Below are positions 53,250 to 62,775 of a stretch of 64,000 nucleotides of DNA, piece after piece. The notes beneath the pieces are model-generated. The model saw nothing but the letters and a program-made list of their open reading frames with translations. It was not told where the DNA came from and ran no database searches. The position numbers and the translations under genes were made by a program. This stretch comes from Achromobacter spanius (GTDB lineage Bacteria; Pseudomonadota; Gammaproteobacteria; Burkholderiales; Burkholderiaceae_B), in assembly GCF_029637605.1 (NCBI RefSeq), contig NZ_CP121261.1:2170001-2234000 (forward strand), written 5' to 3'. Position 1 is the first letter of the stretch; the number at the start of each line of letters is the position of its first letter.

Positions 53250-54140
53250 CTAGCCCGTCTGTTTCGCCATGTCGATAAACGCCCGTAACGCTGACGACAC
53301 GCGACGTTGGCGCGGGTAGTACAGCATGAAGCCAGGTATCGTCGGGCACCAGTCATCAAGCATCCGCACCAATTGCCCCGATTGCAGCAGGTCGCGCACG
53401 TAGTGTTCCGGCACGCAACTGATGCCGATGCCGTCCACCGCCGCGCGCACTTCCGCGTGCACGTCGCTAAGTGCGATGCGGCCGGTCACGTCGACTTCCA
53501 TGGCAACGCCATCCTTTTCGAATTCCCACTTGTAGAAGCGCCCGCTAGGAAAGCGGTAGCGCACGCACGCGTGGTTCAACAAGTCATGGGGATGATGGGG
53601 CAATTGCCTTCCTGCCAGGTAGGCGGGCGAAGCGACCACCACCGCGCGCAAGGCCGGGCCGATCTGCACGGCCACCATGTCTTCGGGCACGGCCTCCAAC
53701 AAGCGCACGCCCGCGTCAAAGCCGGATGCCACGATGTCGACAAAGCTGTCGTCCTCGGCGATTTCCAGCTGGATATCCGGATAGGCAGCCAGGAAGCGCG
53801 CGGCGAACGGCATCAGCAGCATGTAGGACGCAGCCCGCGACGTGTTGATGCGCAACGTGCCGGACGCGGCGCCGCGAAAGTGGTTCATTTCTTCAAGCGC
53901 GTCGCCCAGGTCGGCCAGCGCGGGAAGCAAGCGTTCGGCCAGGCGCTGCCCGGCCGCGGTCAACGCCACGCTGCGCGTCGTCCGATTGAACAGGTTCACG
54001 CCCAAGCGCTCTTCCAGGTTGCGGATGGCGTAGCTGACGGCGGACGTGGACAGGGCCAGTTCCTCGCCCGCGCGGCGAAAGCTGCAATGCCGGGCCACGG
54101 CGGCGAACGCGGCCAGATGGGACAGGTTATCCGCCTGCAT
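53250..54140 (-). CDS. LysR-family regulator divergent from alcohol dehydrogenase
   Basis: This 296-residue LysR protein has the winged helix (LSHLAAFAAVARHCSFRRAG, then ALSTSAVSYAIRNLEERL) and a C-terminal effector domain (GTLRINTSRAASYMLLMPF). It is divergent from the zinc alcohol dehydrogenase gene, with 105 bp between starts, and should control it. This pairing is common in proteobacteria. The ATG at 54140 was chosen from the family N-terminus. Confidence 0.9.
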   Translation of the reverse strand: MQADNLSHLAAFAAVARHCSFRRAGEELALSTSAVSYAIRNLEERLGVNLFNRTTRSVALTAAGQRLAERLLPALADLGDALEEMNHFRGAASGTLRINTSRAASYMLLMPFAARFLAAYPDIQLEIAEDDSFVDIVASGFDAGVRLLEAVPEDMVAVQIGPALRAVVVASPAYLAGRQLPHHPHDLLNHACVRYRFPSGRFYKWEFEKDGVAMEVDVTGRIALSDVHAEVRAAVDGIGISCVPEHYVRDLLQSGQLVRMLDDWCPTIPGFMLYYPRQRRVSSALRAFIDMAKQTG

Positions 54141-54245
54141 GGTTATGCAAATTCCTTCAATAAAACATGCGGAAATTCTAGCTTGATAGCGGCGATAGCG
54201 AGGCATATTGTGAACGCCTGCTTAACAAATTCCTGCGAATCGATC

Positions 54246-55310
54246 ATGACCCAAGCCCGTGGCTATGCCGCCCACAGCACTGACACCCCGCTCGTTCCCT
54301 TCAGCTTCACGCGCCGCGAGCCGGGCGACGACGAAGTGCTCATCGACATCCTGTACAGCGGCATCTGCCATTCCGACCTGCATCAGGCGCGCGGCGATTG
54401 GGGCAACTCGATGTACCCGATGGTGCCGGGCCACGAAATCGTCGGCCGCGTCGCGCAAGTGGGCAAGAACGTCACCCAGTTCAAGGCGGGCGATTACGCC
54501 GGCGTGGGCTGCATGGTGGATTCCTGCCGGCACTGCAAGGCCTGCCGCCTGAACCTGGAGCAATACTGCGAGCAAGGCGCCACGCTGACCTATAACGACA
54601 AGGAGCGCGGCAGCGACCAATTGACGTTCGGCGGCTATTCCGACCACATCGTTGTCAAGGAACACTTTGTCGTTCGGGTATCCGACAAGCTGGACCTGAA
54701 AGCCGTGGCTCCCCTGCTGTGCGCCGGCATCACCACCTATTCGCCGCTGCGCCACTGGAAGGTCGGCCCCGGCCAGAAAGTGGGCGTTATCGGCTTGGGC
54801 GGCCTGGGCCACATGGGCGTGAAATTCGCGCACGCGATGGGCGCGCACGTGGTGATGATCACGACGTCCGCCGACAAGGGCCGCGACGCCAGGCGCCTGG
54901 GCGCCGACGAAGTTCTGGTGTCGCGTGACGCAGAGGCGATGGCCGCGCATGCCGGCTCGTTTGATTTCCTGTTAAACACGGTGCCCGTCAGCCATGACGT
55001 GAATCCGTACCTGGCATTGCTGACGCTGAACGGCACGATGGCGCTGGTGGGCGCGCTGACGCCGCTGGATCCGATCCCGGGCGCCAATCTCATCATGGGG
55101 CGCAAGTCGATTGCCGGCTCGGCGATTGGCGGCATGCAGGAAACACAAGAGATGATGGACTTCTGCGCCGAACACGGCATTGTCAGCGATGTCGAGATCG
55201 TGACGATCCAGGCCGTGAACGACGCCTACGAGCGCCTGGCCAAGAACGATGTGAAGTACCGCTTCGTGATCGACATGGCCTCGCTTGAGAAAGAGGCGGC
55301 CGCCGCCTGA
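54246..55310 (+). CDS. Zinc-dependent alcohol/aldehyde dehydrogenase, YahK-like
   Basis: This 354-residue medium-chain dehydrogenase has catalytic zinc ligands in SGICHSDLHQARGDW and MVPGHEIVGRV. The structural-zinc cysteines are CMVDSCRHCKACRLNLEQYC, and the cofactor site is VGVIGLGGLGHMGVKFAHAMG, followed by TTSADKGRDARRLGADE, which suggests NADPH preference. This matches the broad cinnamyl-alcohol/YahK aldehyde reductase group. Confidence 0.9.
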   Translation: MTQARGYAAHSTDTPLVPFSFTRREPGDDEVLIDILYSGICHSDLHQARGDWGNSMYPMVPGHEIVGRVAQVGKNVTQFKAGDYAGVGCMVDSCRHCKACRLNLEQYCEQGATLTYNDKERGSDQLTFGGYSDHIVVKEHFVVRVSDKLDLKAVAPLLCAGITTYSPLRHWKVGPGQKVGVIGLGGLGHMGVKFAHAMGAHVVMITTSADKGRDARRLGADEVLVSRDAEAMAAHAGSFDFLLNTVPVSHDVNPYLALLTLNGTMALVGALTPLDPIPGANLIMGRKSIAGSAIGGMQETQEMMDFCAEHGIVSDVEIVTIQAVNDAYERLAKNDVKYRFVIDMASLEKEAAAA

Positions 55311-55332
55311 CGCGCAAGCGTGCTGGGCTAGG

Positions 55333-55360
55333 GAAAAAAAAGGGTGCCCGAAGGCACCCC
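55333..55360 (-). terminator. Rho-independent terminator for aceA
   Basis: Read on the minus strand, GGGTGCC-TTCG-GGCACCC forms a 7-bp stem with a UUCG tetraloop and is followed by eight Ts (55341-55334). It lies about 110 bp beyond the aceA stop. Read on the plus strand it may also slow transcription leaving the dehydrogenase gene. Confidence 0.9.
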
Positions 55361-55468
55361 GAATCCACCCTACAACAGCACCTACAACTACAACTGCAAA
55401 GCAATCAATCTCGTCACCCGGTCAACGGCTTACCGGGCGACGGGTCATGCGATAACGCAACCAGGCGA

Positions 55469-56788
<1,320 letters not shown>

Positions 56789-56951
56789 GGTCATGCTCCT
56801 GGTCAGTAATGGGAAAACTTCAAAAGATTCGCGTCTTGCATTGCGTGAATCGTTGGAGAAAGTCTATGCCTCTGCTGCAGGGCAATGTGGGCTTATGTCT
56901 TATAGAAGATGAAAAATGTTTTCCTTTAAAATCAAAGAATTAAAACTTCTA

Positions 56952-57050
56952 TTTCGTATTGCGGAATGAATTTGCCATCTGTGAAATGCGCTTTGGTTGC
57001 GCAGCAGCAGGAACTTTCACATGACGAGACTTACATTTCATAATGCGGAA
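56952..57050. promoter_or_regulatory. Two matched operator-like sites between aceA and queF
   Basis: TTTCGTATTGCGGAA (56952-56966) and TTTCATAATGCGGAA (57036-57050) agree at 13 of 15 positions and lie 84 bp apart, about eight helical turns. Each is an imperfect palindrome (TTTC...GGAA). They are the only conserved motifs in the AT-rich 334-bp gap (56789-57122), so a regulator of aceA, perhaps IclR-like, may bind both. No gene was found in the gap. Confidence 0.5.
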
Positions 57051-57122
57051 ATCTGGCGTTTTTCCGACCGCCTACAATGCCGCTATTCCCGCTTATCCCT
57101 CTAGACACCCTTCTTTATTGCC

Positions 57123-57947
57123 ATGACCCTGTCTCACGGCCCGCTGGGCCAGAGCGTGGCCTACGCCTCGCAATACGATCCCTCGCTGCTGTTCCCCATC
57201 GCGCGCTCGCACAATCGAGCAGCGCTGAACCTGGAAGCCGGCAAGCTGGCCTTTACCGGGGTGGATATCTGGAACGCCTACGAGCTGTCCTGGCTGGACG
57301 CCAAGGGCAAGCCGCGCGTCGCCATGGCCACGTTCTCGGTGCCGGCCGACAGCCCCAACATCATTGAATCCAAGTCGTTCAAGCTCTATCTGAATTCGTT
57401 CAACCAGACGCGGTTGGTAAATTCGGCTGCCCTGCGCGGGCGCCTGGAGCGCGACCTGAGCGCCGCCGCCGGCGCGCCGGTTGGCCTGGATTTCTTCCTG
57501 CCGCAACGCTTTTCCGAATTGCGGATGGCGGAGATGGACGGCATCTATATCGACAAGCTGGACATCGAGATCGACACCTACGAGCCCGCGCCCGAAGTGC
57601 TGCGCACCCGGCCCGGCGACGTGGTCGAGGAAACGCTGGCCTCGCGCCTGTTGAAGTCCAACTGCCCCGTGACCGGCCAGCCCGATTGGGCCAGCGTGCA
57701 GATCCGCTACCGGGGCGCCCCCATCGACCGCGAATCCTTGCTGCGCTATCTGGTGTCGTTCCGCCAGCACGCCGAATTCCACGAGCACTGCGTGGAACGC
57801 ATCTTCAGCGACATCCAGGCGGCCTGCGCCCCGGAACACCTGACGGTCTACGCGCGCTACACACGCCGTGGGGGGTTGGACATCAACCCGTGGCGCAGCA
57901 ACGTTGAAACGTCGCCCCCGGCCGACGTGCGCACGGTTCGCCAATAA
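57123..57947 (+). CDS. queF: NADPH-dependent 7-cyano-7-deazaguanine reductase, two-domain QueF
   Basis: This 274-residue enzyme reduces preQ0 to preQ1 in queuosine tRNA modification. The bimodular (YqcD-type) layout is visible: the substrate motif [16 protein letters not shown] at residues ~80-95, and the second module with catalytic Cys181 in [15 protein letters not shown] and the end FHEHCVERI. The length is normal. Confidence 0.95.
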   Translation: MTLSHGPLGQSVAYASQYDPSLLFPIARSHNRAALNLEAGKLAFTGVDIWNAYELSWLDAKGKPRVAMATFSVPADSPNIIESKSFKLYLNSFNQTRLVNSAALRGRLERDLSAAAGAPVGLDFFLPQRFSELRMAEMDGIYIDKLDIEIDTYEPAPEVLRTRPGDVVEETLASRLLKSNCPVTGQPDWASVQIRYRGAPIDRESLLRYLVSFRQHAEFHEHCVERIFSDIQAACAPEHLTVYARYTRRGGLDINPWRSNVETSPPADVRTVRQ

Positions 57948-58080
57948 GCCAAGCTCACGACCAGTTACAGATTCACCTCGCACCGCCGATATCGTCTAAG
58001 GTTCCCACGGCATCAGGCGGGCCGCCCGGCCCGCCGCCACATCCGAACCTCAGCCATTTCACTTCCCCCAGGAGGCGGCA

Positions 58081-59235
58081 ATGCAAGTCCGTGATTGGTT
58101 TGTCGAGCGTCAACCGGAATTCGCGCAATGGCGGCAAGACCTGCACGCACATCCGGAATTAGGTTTTCAAGAACACCGCACCGCCGAACTGGTGGCGGAA
58201 AAGCTCAAGCAGTGGGGCCTGGAGGTGCATACCGGCATCGGCCGCACGGGCGTGGTGGCGGTGTTGCGGGGTGAACGCCCCGGTAACCGTCGCATCGGGC
58301 TGCGGGCCGACATGGACGCGCTGCCCATGCAGGAAAAAACCACCCTGCCTTATCGCTCCACCCATGAAGGCAGCTTCCATGGCTGTGGGCACGATGGGCA
58401 CACGGCCACGCTGTTGGCGGTGGCGCAACACCTGTCGCAGAACCGAGACTTTGCAGGCACCCTTAATTTCATCTTCCAACCGGCCGAGGAAACGCTCGCC
58501 GGCGGTGCGGCGATGATCGAAGACGGGCTGTTCACGCGCTTTCCCTGCGACGAAATCTATGGCCTGCACAACAACCCGATGCTCGGCAAGGGCCGCGTCG
58601 CCGTACGCGAAGGCGCGCTGCTGGCCGCCTGCGACGGCTTCACCATCCGCGTGCATGGCATCGGCTGCCACGGCGGCATGCCGCAGCAGGGCAACGACCC
58701 GGTCGTGATCGCCAGCCAGTTGGTGGGCATGCTGCAAACCGTGGTCAGCCGGTCTCTGGACCCGCTGGTGGCGGGCGTGGTCAGCGTGGGCATGATGAAC
58801 GGCGGCACCGCACCCAACGTCATCCCCGACCTGATGGAACTGCGGGGCACCGTGCGCACCATGAGCATCGCCGCGCGCGAAACCGCATTGCGGCGCGTAC
58901 GGGAAATTTGCGACGGGCTGGCCCTGTCCAACGCCACCCGCATCGACTGTGAATTCGGCCTGGGCTGCCCGCCCACCATCAACGCGCCCGGCCCGGCCGC
59001 CACGGTCGCCGCCGCGGCGGCGCGCGTGGTCGGCATCGACGCGGTGGACGACCGGGTCACGCCCTTGATGGCCTCGGAAGATTTCTCCTACCTGCTTCAG
59101 GAATGTCCCGGCGCCTACTTCTTCGTCGGCCAGGACGGCCATTTCTGCCATCACCCTGAATACGATTTCGACGACGACATCCTGCCCACCGGGGCGGCCG
59201 TCTTCGTAGAGATCGTGCGCGACCGCCTGGGCTGA
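58081..59235 (+). CDS. M20-family amidohydrolase (hippurate hydrolase-like)
   Basis: This 384-residue metal-dependent amidohydrolase has RQDLHAHPELGFQE at the start, RADMDALPMQE, the metal motif HGCGHDGHTATLLA, the catalytic Glu in IFQPAEETLAGG and MASEDFSYLLQECPGAYFFVG near the end. Relatives cleave N-acyl amino acids such as hippurate or N-acyl-lysine. GGAGG lies 4 bases before the start. The MFS gene downstream may import its substrate. Confidence 0.92.
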   Translation: MQVRDWFVERQPEFAQWRQDLHAHPELGFQEHRTAELVAEKLKQWGLEVHTGIGRTGVVAVLRGERPGNRRIGLRADMDALPMQEKTTLPYRSTHEGSFHGCGHDGHTATLLAVAQHLSQNRDFAGTLNFIFQPAEETLAGGAAMIEDGLFTRFPCDEIYGLHNNPMLGKGRVAVREGALLAACDGFTIRVHGIGCHGGMPQQGNDPVVIASQLVGMLQTVVSRSLDPLVAGVVSVGMMNGGTAPNVIPDLMELRGTVRTMSIAARETALRRVREICDGLALSNATRIDCEFGLGCPPTINAPGPAATVAAAAARVVGIDAVDDRVTPLMASEDFSYLLQECPGAYFFVGQDGHFCHHPEYDFDDDILPTGAAVFVEIVRDRLG

Positions 59236-59332
59236 TCCCTCCCTTTTCTGCTGTCGAGTCCACGGACCGCGTTGCCATGCAACGCGCCCGTGGGTCCCCA
59301 TGCGCCTGTACGGCGCTTCGCAGGAGTCCGTG

Positions 59333-60751
59333 ATGACGCTTCCGTCTTCCCCCGCTTACCAAGTTTCCGCCGCCATGCGTCGACGCGTGGTCATTGCATC
59401 GGTGCTGGGCAACGCCTTCGAGTGGTTCGATTTCGCCATCTACGGCATGTTCGCCGCCGTGATTTCGCGCCTGTATTTCCCCACCGGCGACACGGCAACG
59501 TCGCTGCTGCTGGGGCTGGCCACCTTTGGCGTGGCCTTTGCGGTACGCCCGATCGGCGGCCTGGTGCTGGGCATGTACGCAGACCGCCACGGCCGCCGCC
59601 GCGCGTTGTCGCTGATGATTTTGATGATGGCCGGCGGCACCGCCCTGATCGGCCTGCTGCCCACCTATGCCTCCATCGGCGTGGCGGCCAGCGTGCTGAT
59701 GCTGGTGGCGCGGCTGATCCAGGGGTTTTCCGTGGGTGGCGAGTACGCCAGCGCCAGCGCCATGCTGGTGGAATTCGCCCCCACGGGGCGGCGCGGCCTG
59801 TACGGCAGCTTTCAGATGTGCTCGCAGTCGCTGGCGTTTTCAGCCGGGGCCGGCGTGGTCTACCTGCTGTCGTCGAATTTGTCGACGGCAGATCTGGAAA
59901 GCTGGGGTTGGCGCGTGCCGTTCCTGTTCGGCATCCTGATCGGGCCCATCGGCTATTACCTGCGCACGCAGGTGGACGAAACGCCTGAATTCCGCCGCTT
60001 TCAGGACCAGCTCATCAAACCCGAACGCACTACGCTGCGCACGCTGTTTTCGCGTTATCCGCGTGAATTGATTGGGTCGTTCTGCATTGTTGTGACGGGC
60101 ACGGCGTCGAACTACGTCATGTTGTTGTACCTGCCCATCTTCGCCGTCACGGAATTGGGGCTGACGATGGGTGACGCGCAACTTAGCAGCGCCTTGGCCG
60201 CCGTGCTGCTGCTGGTGCTGTGCCCCTTGTCCGGTGCGCTATCGGACCGCCTGACGCGCCGCGCTCTCATGCTGCCGGCCACCTTCGCCTTTGGCGTGGT
60301 CACGTGGTTCATGATGGCGCGCGTGCTGCATGCACCGTCCTTCGCCACGCTCTTGCAGGCGCAATTGTTGGCGGCGGCCTGCATGGGTTTCATGTGGGGG
60401 CCCACGCCCGCGCTGATGACCGAGATCCTGCCCGTGAATGTGCGATCAACTGGTGTGTCGCTGTCTTACAACCTGGCGGTGATGTTGTTTGGCGGCTTGG
60501 CGCCCTTCATCAACACCGCCCTGATCCAGCAGACCGGCAACCTGATGGTGCCGGCCTATTACGTGGCGCTGTGCGTGCTGATCGGTTTGATTGGGCTGAT
60601 GCTGCTTGGCCCGGGCAAGCCAGGAGGAGACGGCGTTCAAAAGAAGTCAGGATCGGGTGGCGAAGCCCTGAACACGTCAGGACCGGGCGACCGCGCCCCC
60701 CGGCAGCACGGGATCGGCGCGGCGCGCCTGCACGGCGATCCACTGCGCTAG
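59333..60751 (+). CDS. MHS-family MFS symporter
   Basis: This 472-residue, 12-helix transporter of the metabolite:H+ symporter group has GNAFEWFDFAIYGMFAAVI at helix 1 and VLGMYADRHGRRRALSL at the 2-3 loop. These carry organic acids or betaines. AGGAG lies 6 bases before the ATG at 59333. The last ~50 codons are a disordered Gly/Pro-rich tail that overlaps the convergent MFS gene by 75 bp; this tail may be an accident of the lost natural stop. Confidence 0.9.
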   Translation: MTLPSSPAYQVSAAMRRRVVIASVLGNAFEWFDFAIYGMFAAVISRLYFPTGDTATSLLLGLATFGVAFAVRPIGGLVLGMYADRHGRRRALSLMILMMAGGTALIGLLPTYASIGVAASVLMLVARLIQGFSVGGEYASASAMLVEFAPTGRRGLYGSFQMCSQSLAFSAGAGVVYLLSSNLSTADLESWGWRVPFLFGILIGPIGYYLRTQVDETPEFRRFQDQLIKPERTTLRTLFSRYPRELIGSFCIVVTGTASNYVMLLYLPIFAVTELGLTMGDAQLSSALAAVLLLVLCPLSGALSDRLTRRALMLPATFAFGVVTWFMMARVLHAPSFATLLQAQLLAAACMGFMWGPTPALMTEILPVNVRSTGVSLSYNLAVMLFGGLAPFINTALIQQTGNLMVPAYYVALCVLIGLIGLMLLGPGKPGGDGVQKKSGSGGEALNTSGPGDRAPRQHGIGAARLHGDPLR

Positions 60752-62059
60752 CAATGCCGCCGCCGCGAAGGCCACGCCCGCGCCCACCCACGGCCCCTGG
60801 CGGAATCCTGCATCCAGCAGCAGGCCGAACGCCAGCGGGCCCAGGGCCGAGCCCACGTCCATGCCCGAATACACCAGCCCATAGACAGACCCGGTGGACC
60901 CCTTGGGCGTGACGCGGCGGATCAGCATGTCGCGCGAAGGCGCCGCCACGCCCGAGCAGAAGCCGGCCAGGCCCACCACCGGCGCAGCCAGCGCGGCGGG
61001 CACCAGGCCCAGGGCCAGCACCACCAGCGTCAGGCCGGCCAACAACAGCGCCACCATCACGGTACGCTCGGTGCGCGGGTTGGCCGACACCAGAAAGCCG
61101 CCCGCCGCCATGCCCACGGCCGACGCCACCATGTAGCCGGACAAGGCCGAGCTGGCCACCACTTCTGACAGGCCGTACAACTGGTCCAGCAGCGGAATCG
61201 TGTAGTTTTGCACCGACGACAGCGCAATCGACGTGCACGCAAAGAACAGGAATGCGCCCCACAGCGCGGGCTTGGACAATAGCGTCGCCAGGGTGGTCAG
61301 CACGCCTTCTTGCGGTTCGGCTGCCGCCTTGGGCTGGGGCTTGCTCTTCGACTGAGGCCCCGACTGAGGCCCCGACTGAGGCCCCGACTGTGCCCCCGAC
61401 TGGATTGCCGCGCTGGCGGCCTGGGCGTCTTCGCTGGCGTCAGCGTCCAGTGGCATTGGCCCGCCAAGCAGCTTGCCGCCCAGCACGGTCAACACCAGCA
61501 CCACCGCCACCAGCCCCGCGGCGCTGTACGCGGCCACGCGCCAGTCGGCCAGCAAGGTGATCGTGGTCATGAATATCGGCGTCAACGCCCACCCCAAATT
61601 GCCAGTCAGCCCGTGCGCTGAAAACGCATGCCCCAGGCGCGACGGCGTGATGCGGTGGTTGATGATGGAGTAGTCGACCGGATGGAAGACCGAATTGCCG
61701 ATGCCGCCGACGATGGCGGCCGCCATCAGCATGGGGTAGCCGTTGGCCGAGCCGATCAACACGCCCGACAACACAAAGCACGCCAGCCCGAACCACAGCA
61801 CGGGCCGCGCGCCAATGCGGTCCACCACGAACCCCGAGGACGCCTGGCCAATGCCCGACACCACGTAGAACGTGGCGACCAGCGCCCCCACCCGCGCGAA
61901 GTCCAGGCCAAACGCCGTGGCCAGCGACACGTTGAGTAGCGGCAGCACCAGTTGGAAAAAGTGCGATGCGGCGTGCGCAACGCCGATCAGCAGAATGGTC
62001 TTCCAGTCGCGCCGGCGGACATCGGCGTCCGACAGCAAGGGTGTGGCGGCGGTGTTCAT
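60677..62059 (-). CDS. MFS transporter with QSGP-repeat central loop
   Basis: This 460-residue 12-helix transporter has a first helix near TILLIGVAHAASHFFQL, the loop 2-3 motif GFVVDRIGARPVLWF and FHPVDYSIINHRITPSRLGHAF. A central cytosolic loop of ~45 residues is made of QSGP repeats. No Shine-Dalgarno precedes the ATG at 62059, and an intrinsic terminator ends just before it. An in-frame ATG at 62092 would lie upstream of that terminator and adds 11 residues. The 75-bp overlap is with the convergent MHS gene. Confidence 0.88.
   Translation of the reverse strand: MNTAATPLLSDADVRRRDWKTILLIGVAHAASHFFQLVLPLLNVSLATAFGLDFARVGALVATFYVVSGIGQASSGFVVDRIGARPVLWFGLACFVLSGVLIGSANGYPMLMAAAIVGGIGNSVFHPVDYSIINHRITPSRLGHAFSAHGLTGNLGWALTPIFMTTITLLADWRVAAYSAAGLVAVVLVLTVLGGKLLGGPMPLDADASEDAQAASAAIQSGAQSGPQSGPQSGPQSKSKPQPKAAAEPQEGVLTTLATLLSKPALWGAFLFFACTSIALSSVQNYTIPLLDQLYGLSEVVASSALSGYMVASAVGMAAGGFLVSANPRTERTVMVALLLAGLTLVVLALGLVPAALAAPVVGLAGFCSGVAAPSRDMLIRRVTPKGSTGSVYGLVYSGMDVGSALGPLAFGLLLDAGFRQGPWVGAGVAFAAAALLAQWIAVQARRADPVLPGGAVARS
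61349..61396. repeat. 12-bp coding minisatellite in the MFS loop
   Basis: Three identical tandem copies of CGACTGAGGCCC (61349-61384) are followed by one variant copy (61385-61396). They encode the QSGP repeat in the transporter's central loop. Confidence 0.92.
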
Positions 62060-62061
62060 TG

Positions 62062-62082
62062 AAAAAAGCCGCCAAAGCGGCT
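62062..62082 (-). terminator. Rho-independent terminator after pgsA
   Basis: On the minus strand, AGCCGC-TTTG-GCGGCT forms a 6-bp stem followed by six Ts. It lies 41 bp after the pgsA stop and ends 2 bp before the ATG of the MFS gene, so transcription of the MFS gene needs read-through or another promoter. Confidence 0.7.
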
Positions 62083-62122
62083 GGTGGCGCACGCAGCAAT
62101 GCGGTGCGCGGGTTGTCTCCGG

Positions 62123-62695
62123 CTACAGCGCTTTTTCGCGGATGGCGGGCCAGGCGCGCTGCAGGTAATACAGCATCGACCAGACCGTCAGCACCGCGGC
62201 AACGATGATCAGCACGTCGCCCAGCAGCTTGGTGCTGATGCCATAGACGGGCTGGTTGTACAGTAGGCAGGGAATCGCCACCATCTGGGCGGCGGTCTTG
62301 AACTTGCCCAGTCGGTGCACGGCGACACTGGCGCTGGCGCCGATCTTGGCCATCCATTCGCGCAAAGCGGAAATGGTGATTTCACGGCCGATGATGATCA
62401 GCGAGATAAAGGCGTCGACGCGGCTGAGGTCCAGCAGGACGATCAGCGCGGCGCAGACCATCAGTTTGTCGGCAACCGGGTCCAGGAAGGCGCCAAAGGC
62501 CGAGGTCTGGTTCCAGCGGCGGGCCAGCCAGCCGTCGAACCAGTCGGTCAGCGCCGCGATGATGAACGCCCACGCCGCGAAAGTGTCGCGCGTGGGGACC
62601 GACATCCAGCTCTCGGGCAGGTAGAACAGCCCGACCACCAGCGGAATCATGGCGATGCGCAGCCACGTCAGGATAATGGGTACGTTAATTGGCAT
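62123..62695 (-). CDS. pgsA: CDP-diacylglycerol-glycerol-3-phosphate 3-phosphatidyltransferase
   Basis: This 190-residue membrane enzyme makes phosphatidylglycerol phosphate. The CDP-alcohol phosphotransferase motif is visible as DWFDGWLARRW, then GAFLDPVADKLM. There are about four to five helices. The start MPINVPIILTWLRIAMIP is typical. It lies just downstream of uvrC on the same strand, the usual uvrC-pgsA order in proteobacteria. Confidence 0.95.
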   Translation of the reverse strand: MPINVPIILTWLRIAMIPLVVGLFYLPESWMSVPTRDTFAAWAFIIAALTDWFDGWLARRWNQTSAFGAFLDPVADKLMVCAALIVLLDLSRVDAFISLIIIGREITISALREWMAKIGASASVAVHRLGKFKTAAQMVAIPCLLYNQPVYGISTKLLGDVLIIVAAVLTVWSMLYYLQRAWPAIREKAL

Positions 62696-62775
62696 AGTGT
62701 TCGTATGCTACATCAGCCGGATGACGCTGGCTGCATCGGCACGGTGGGGTGGCCGTGCTTCGGCCGGCCTGGGGG

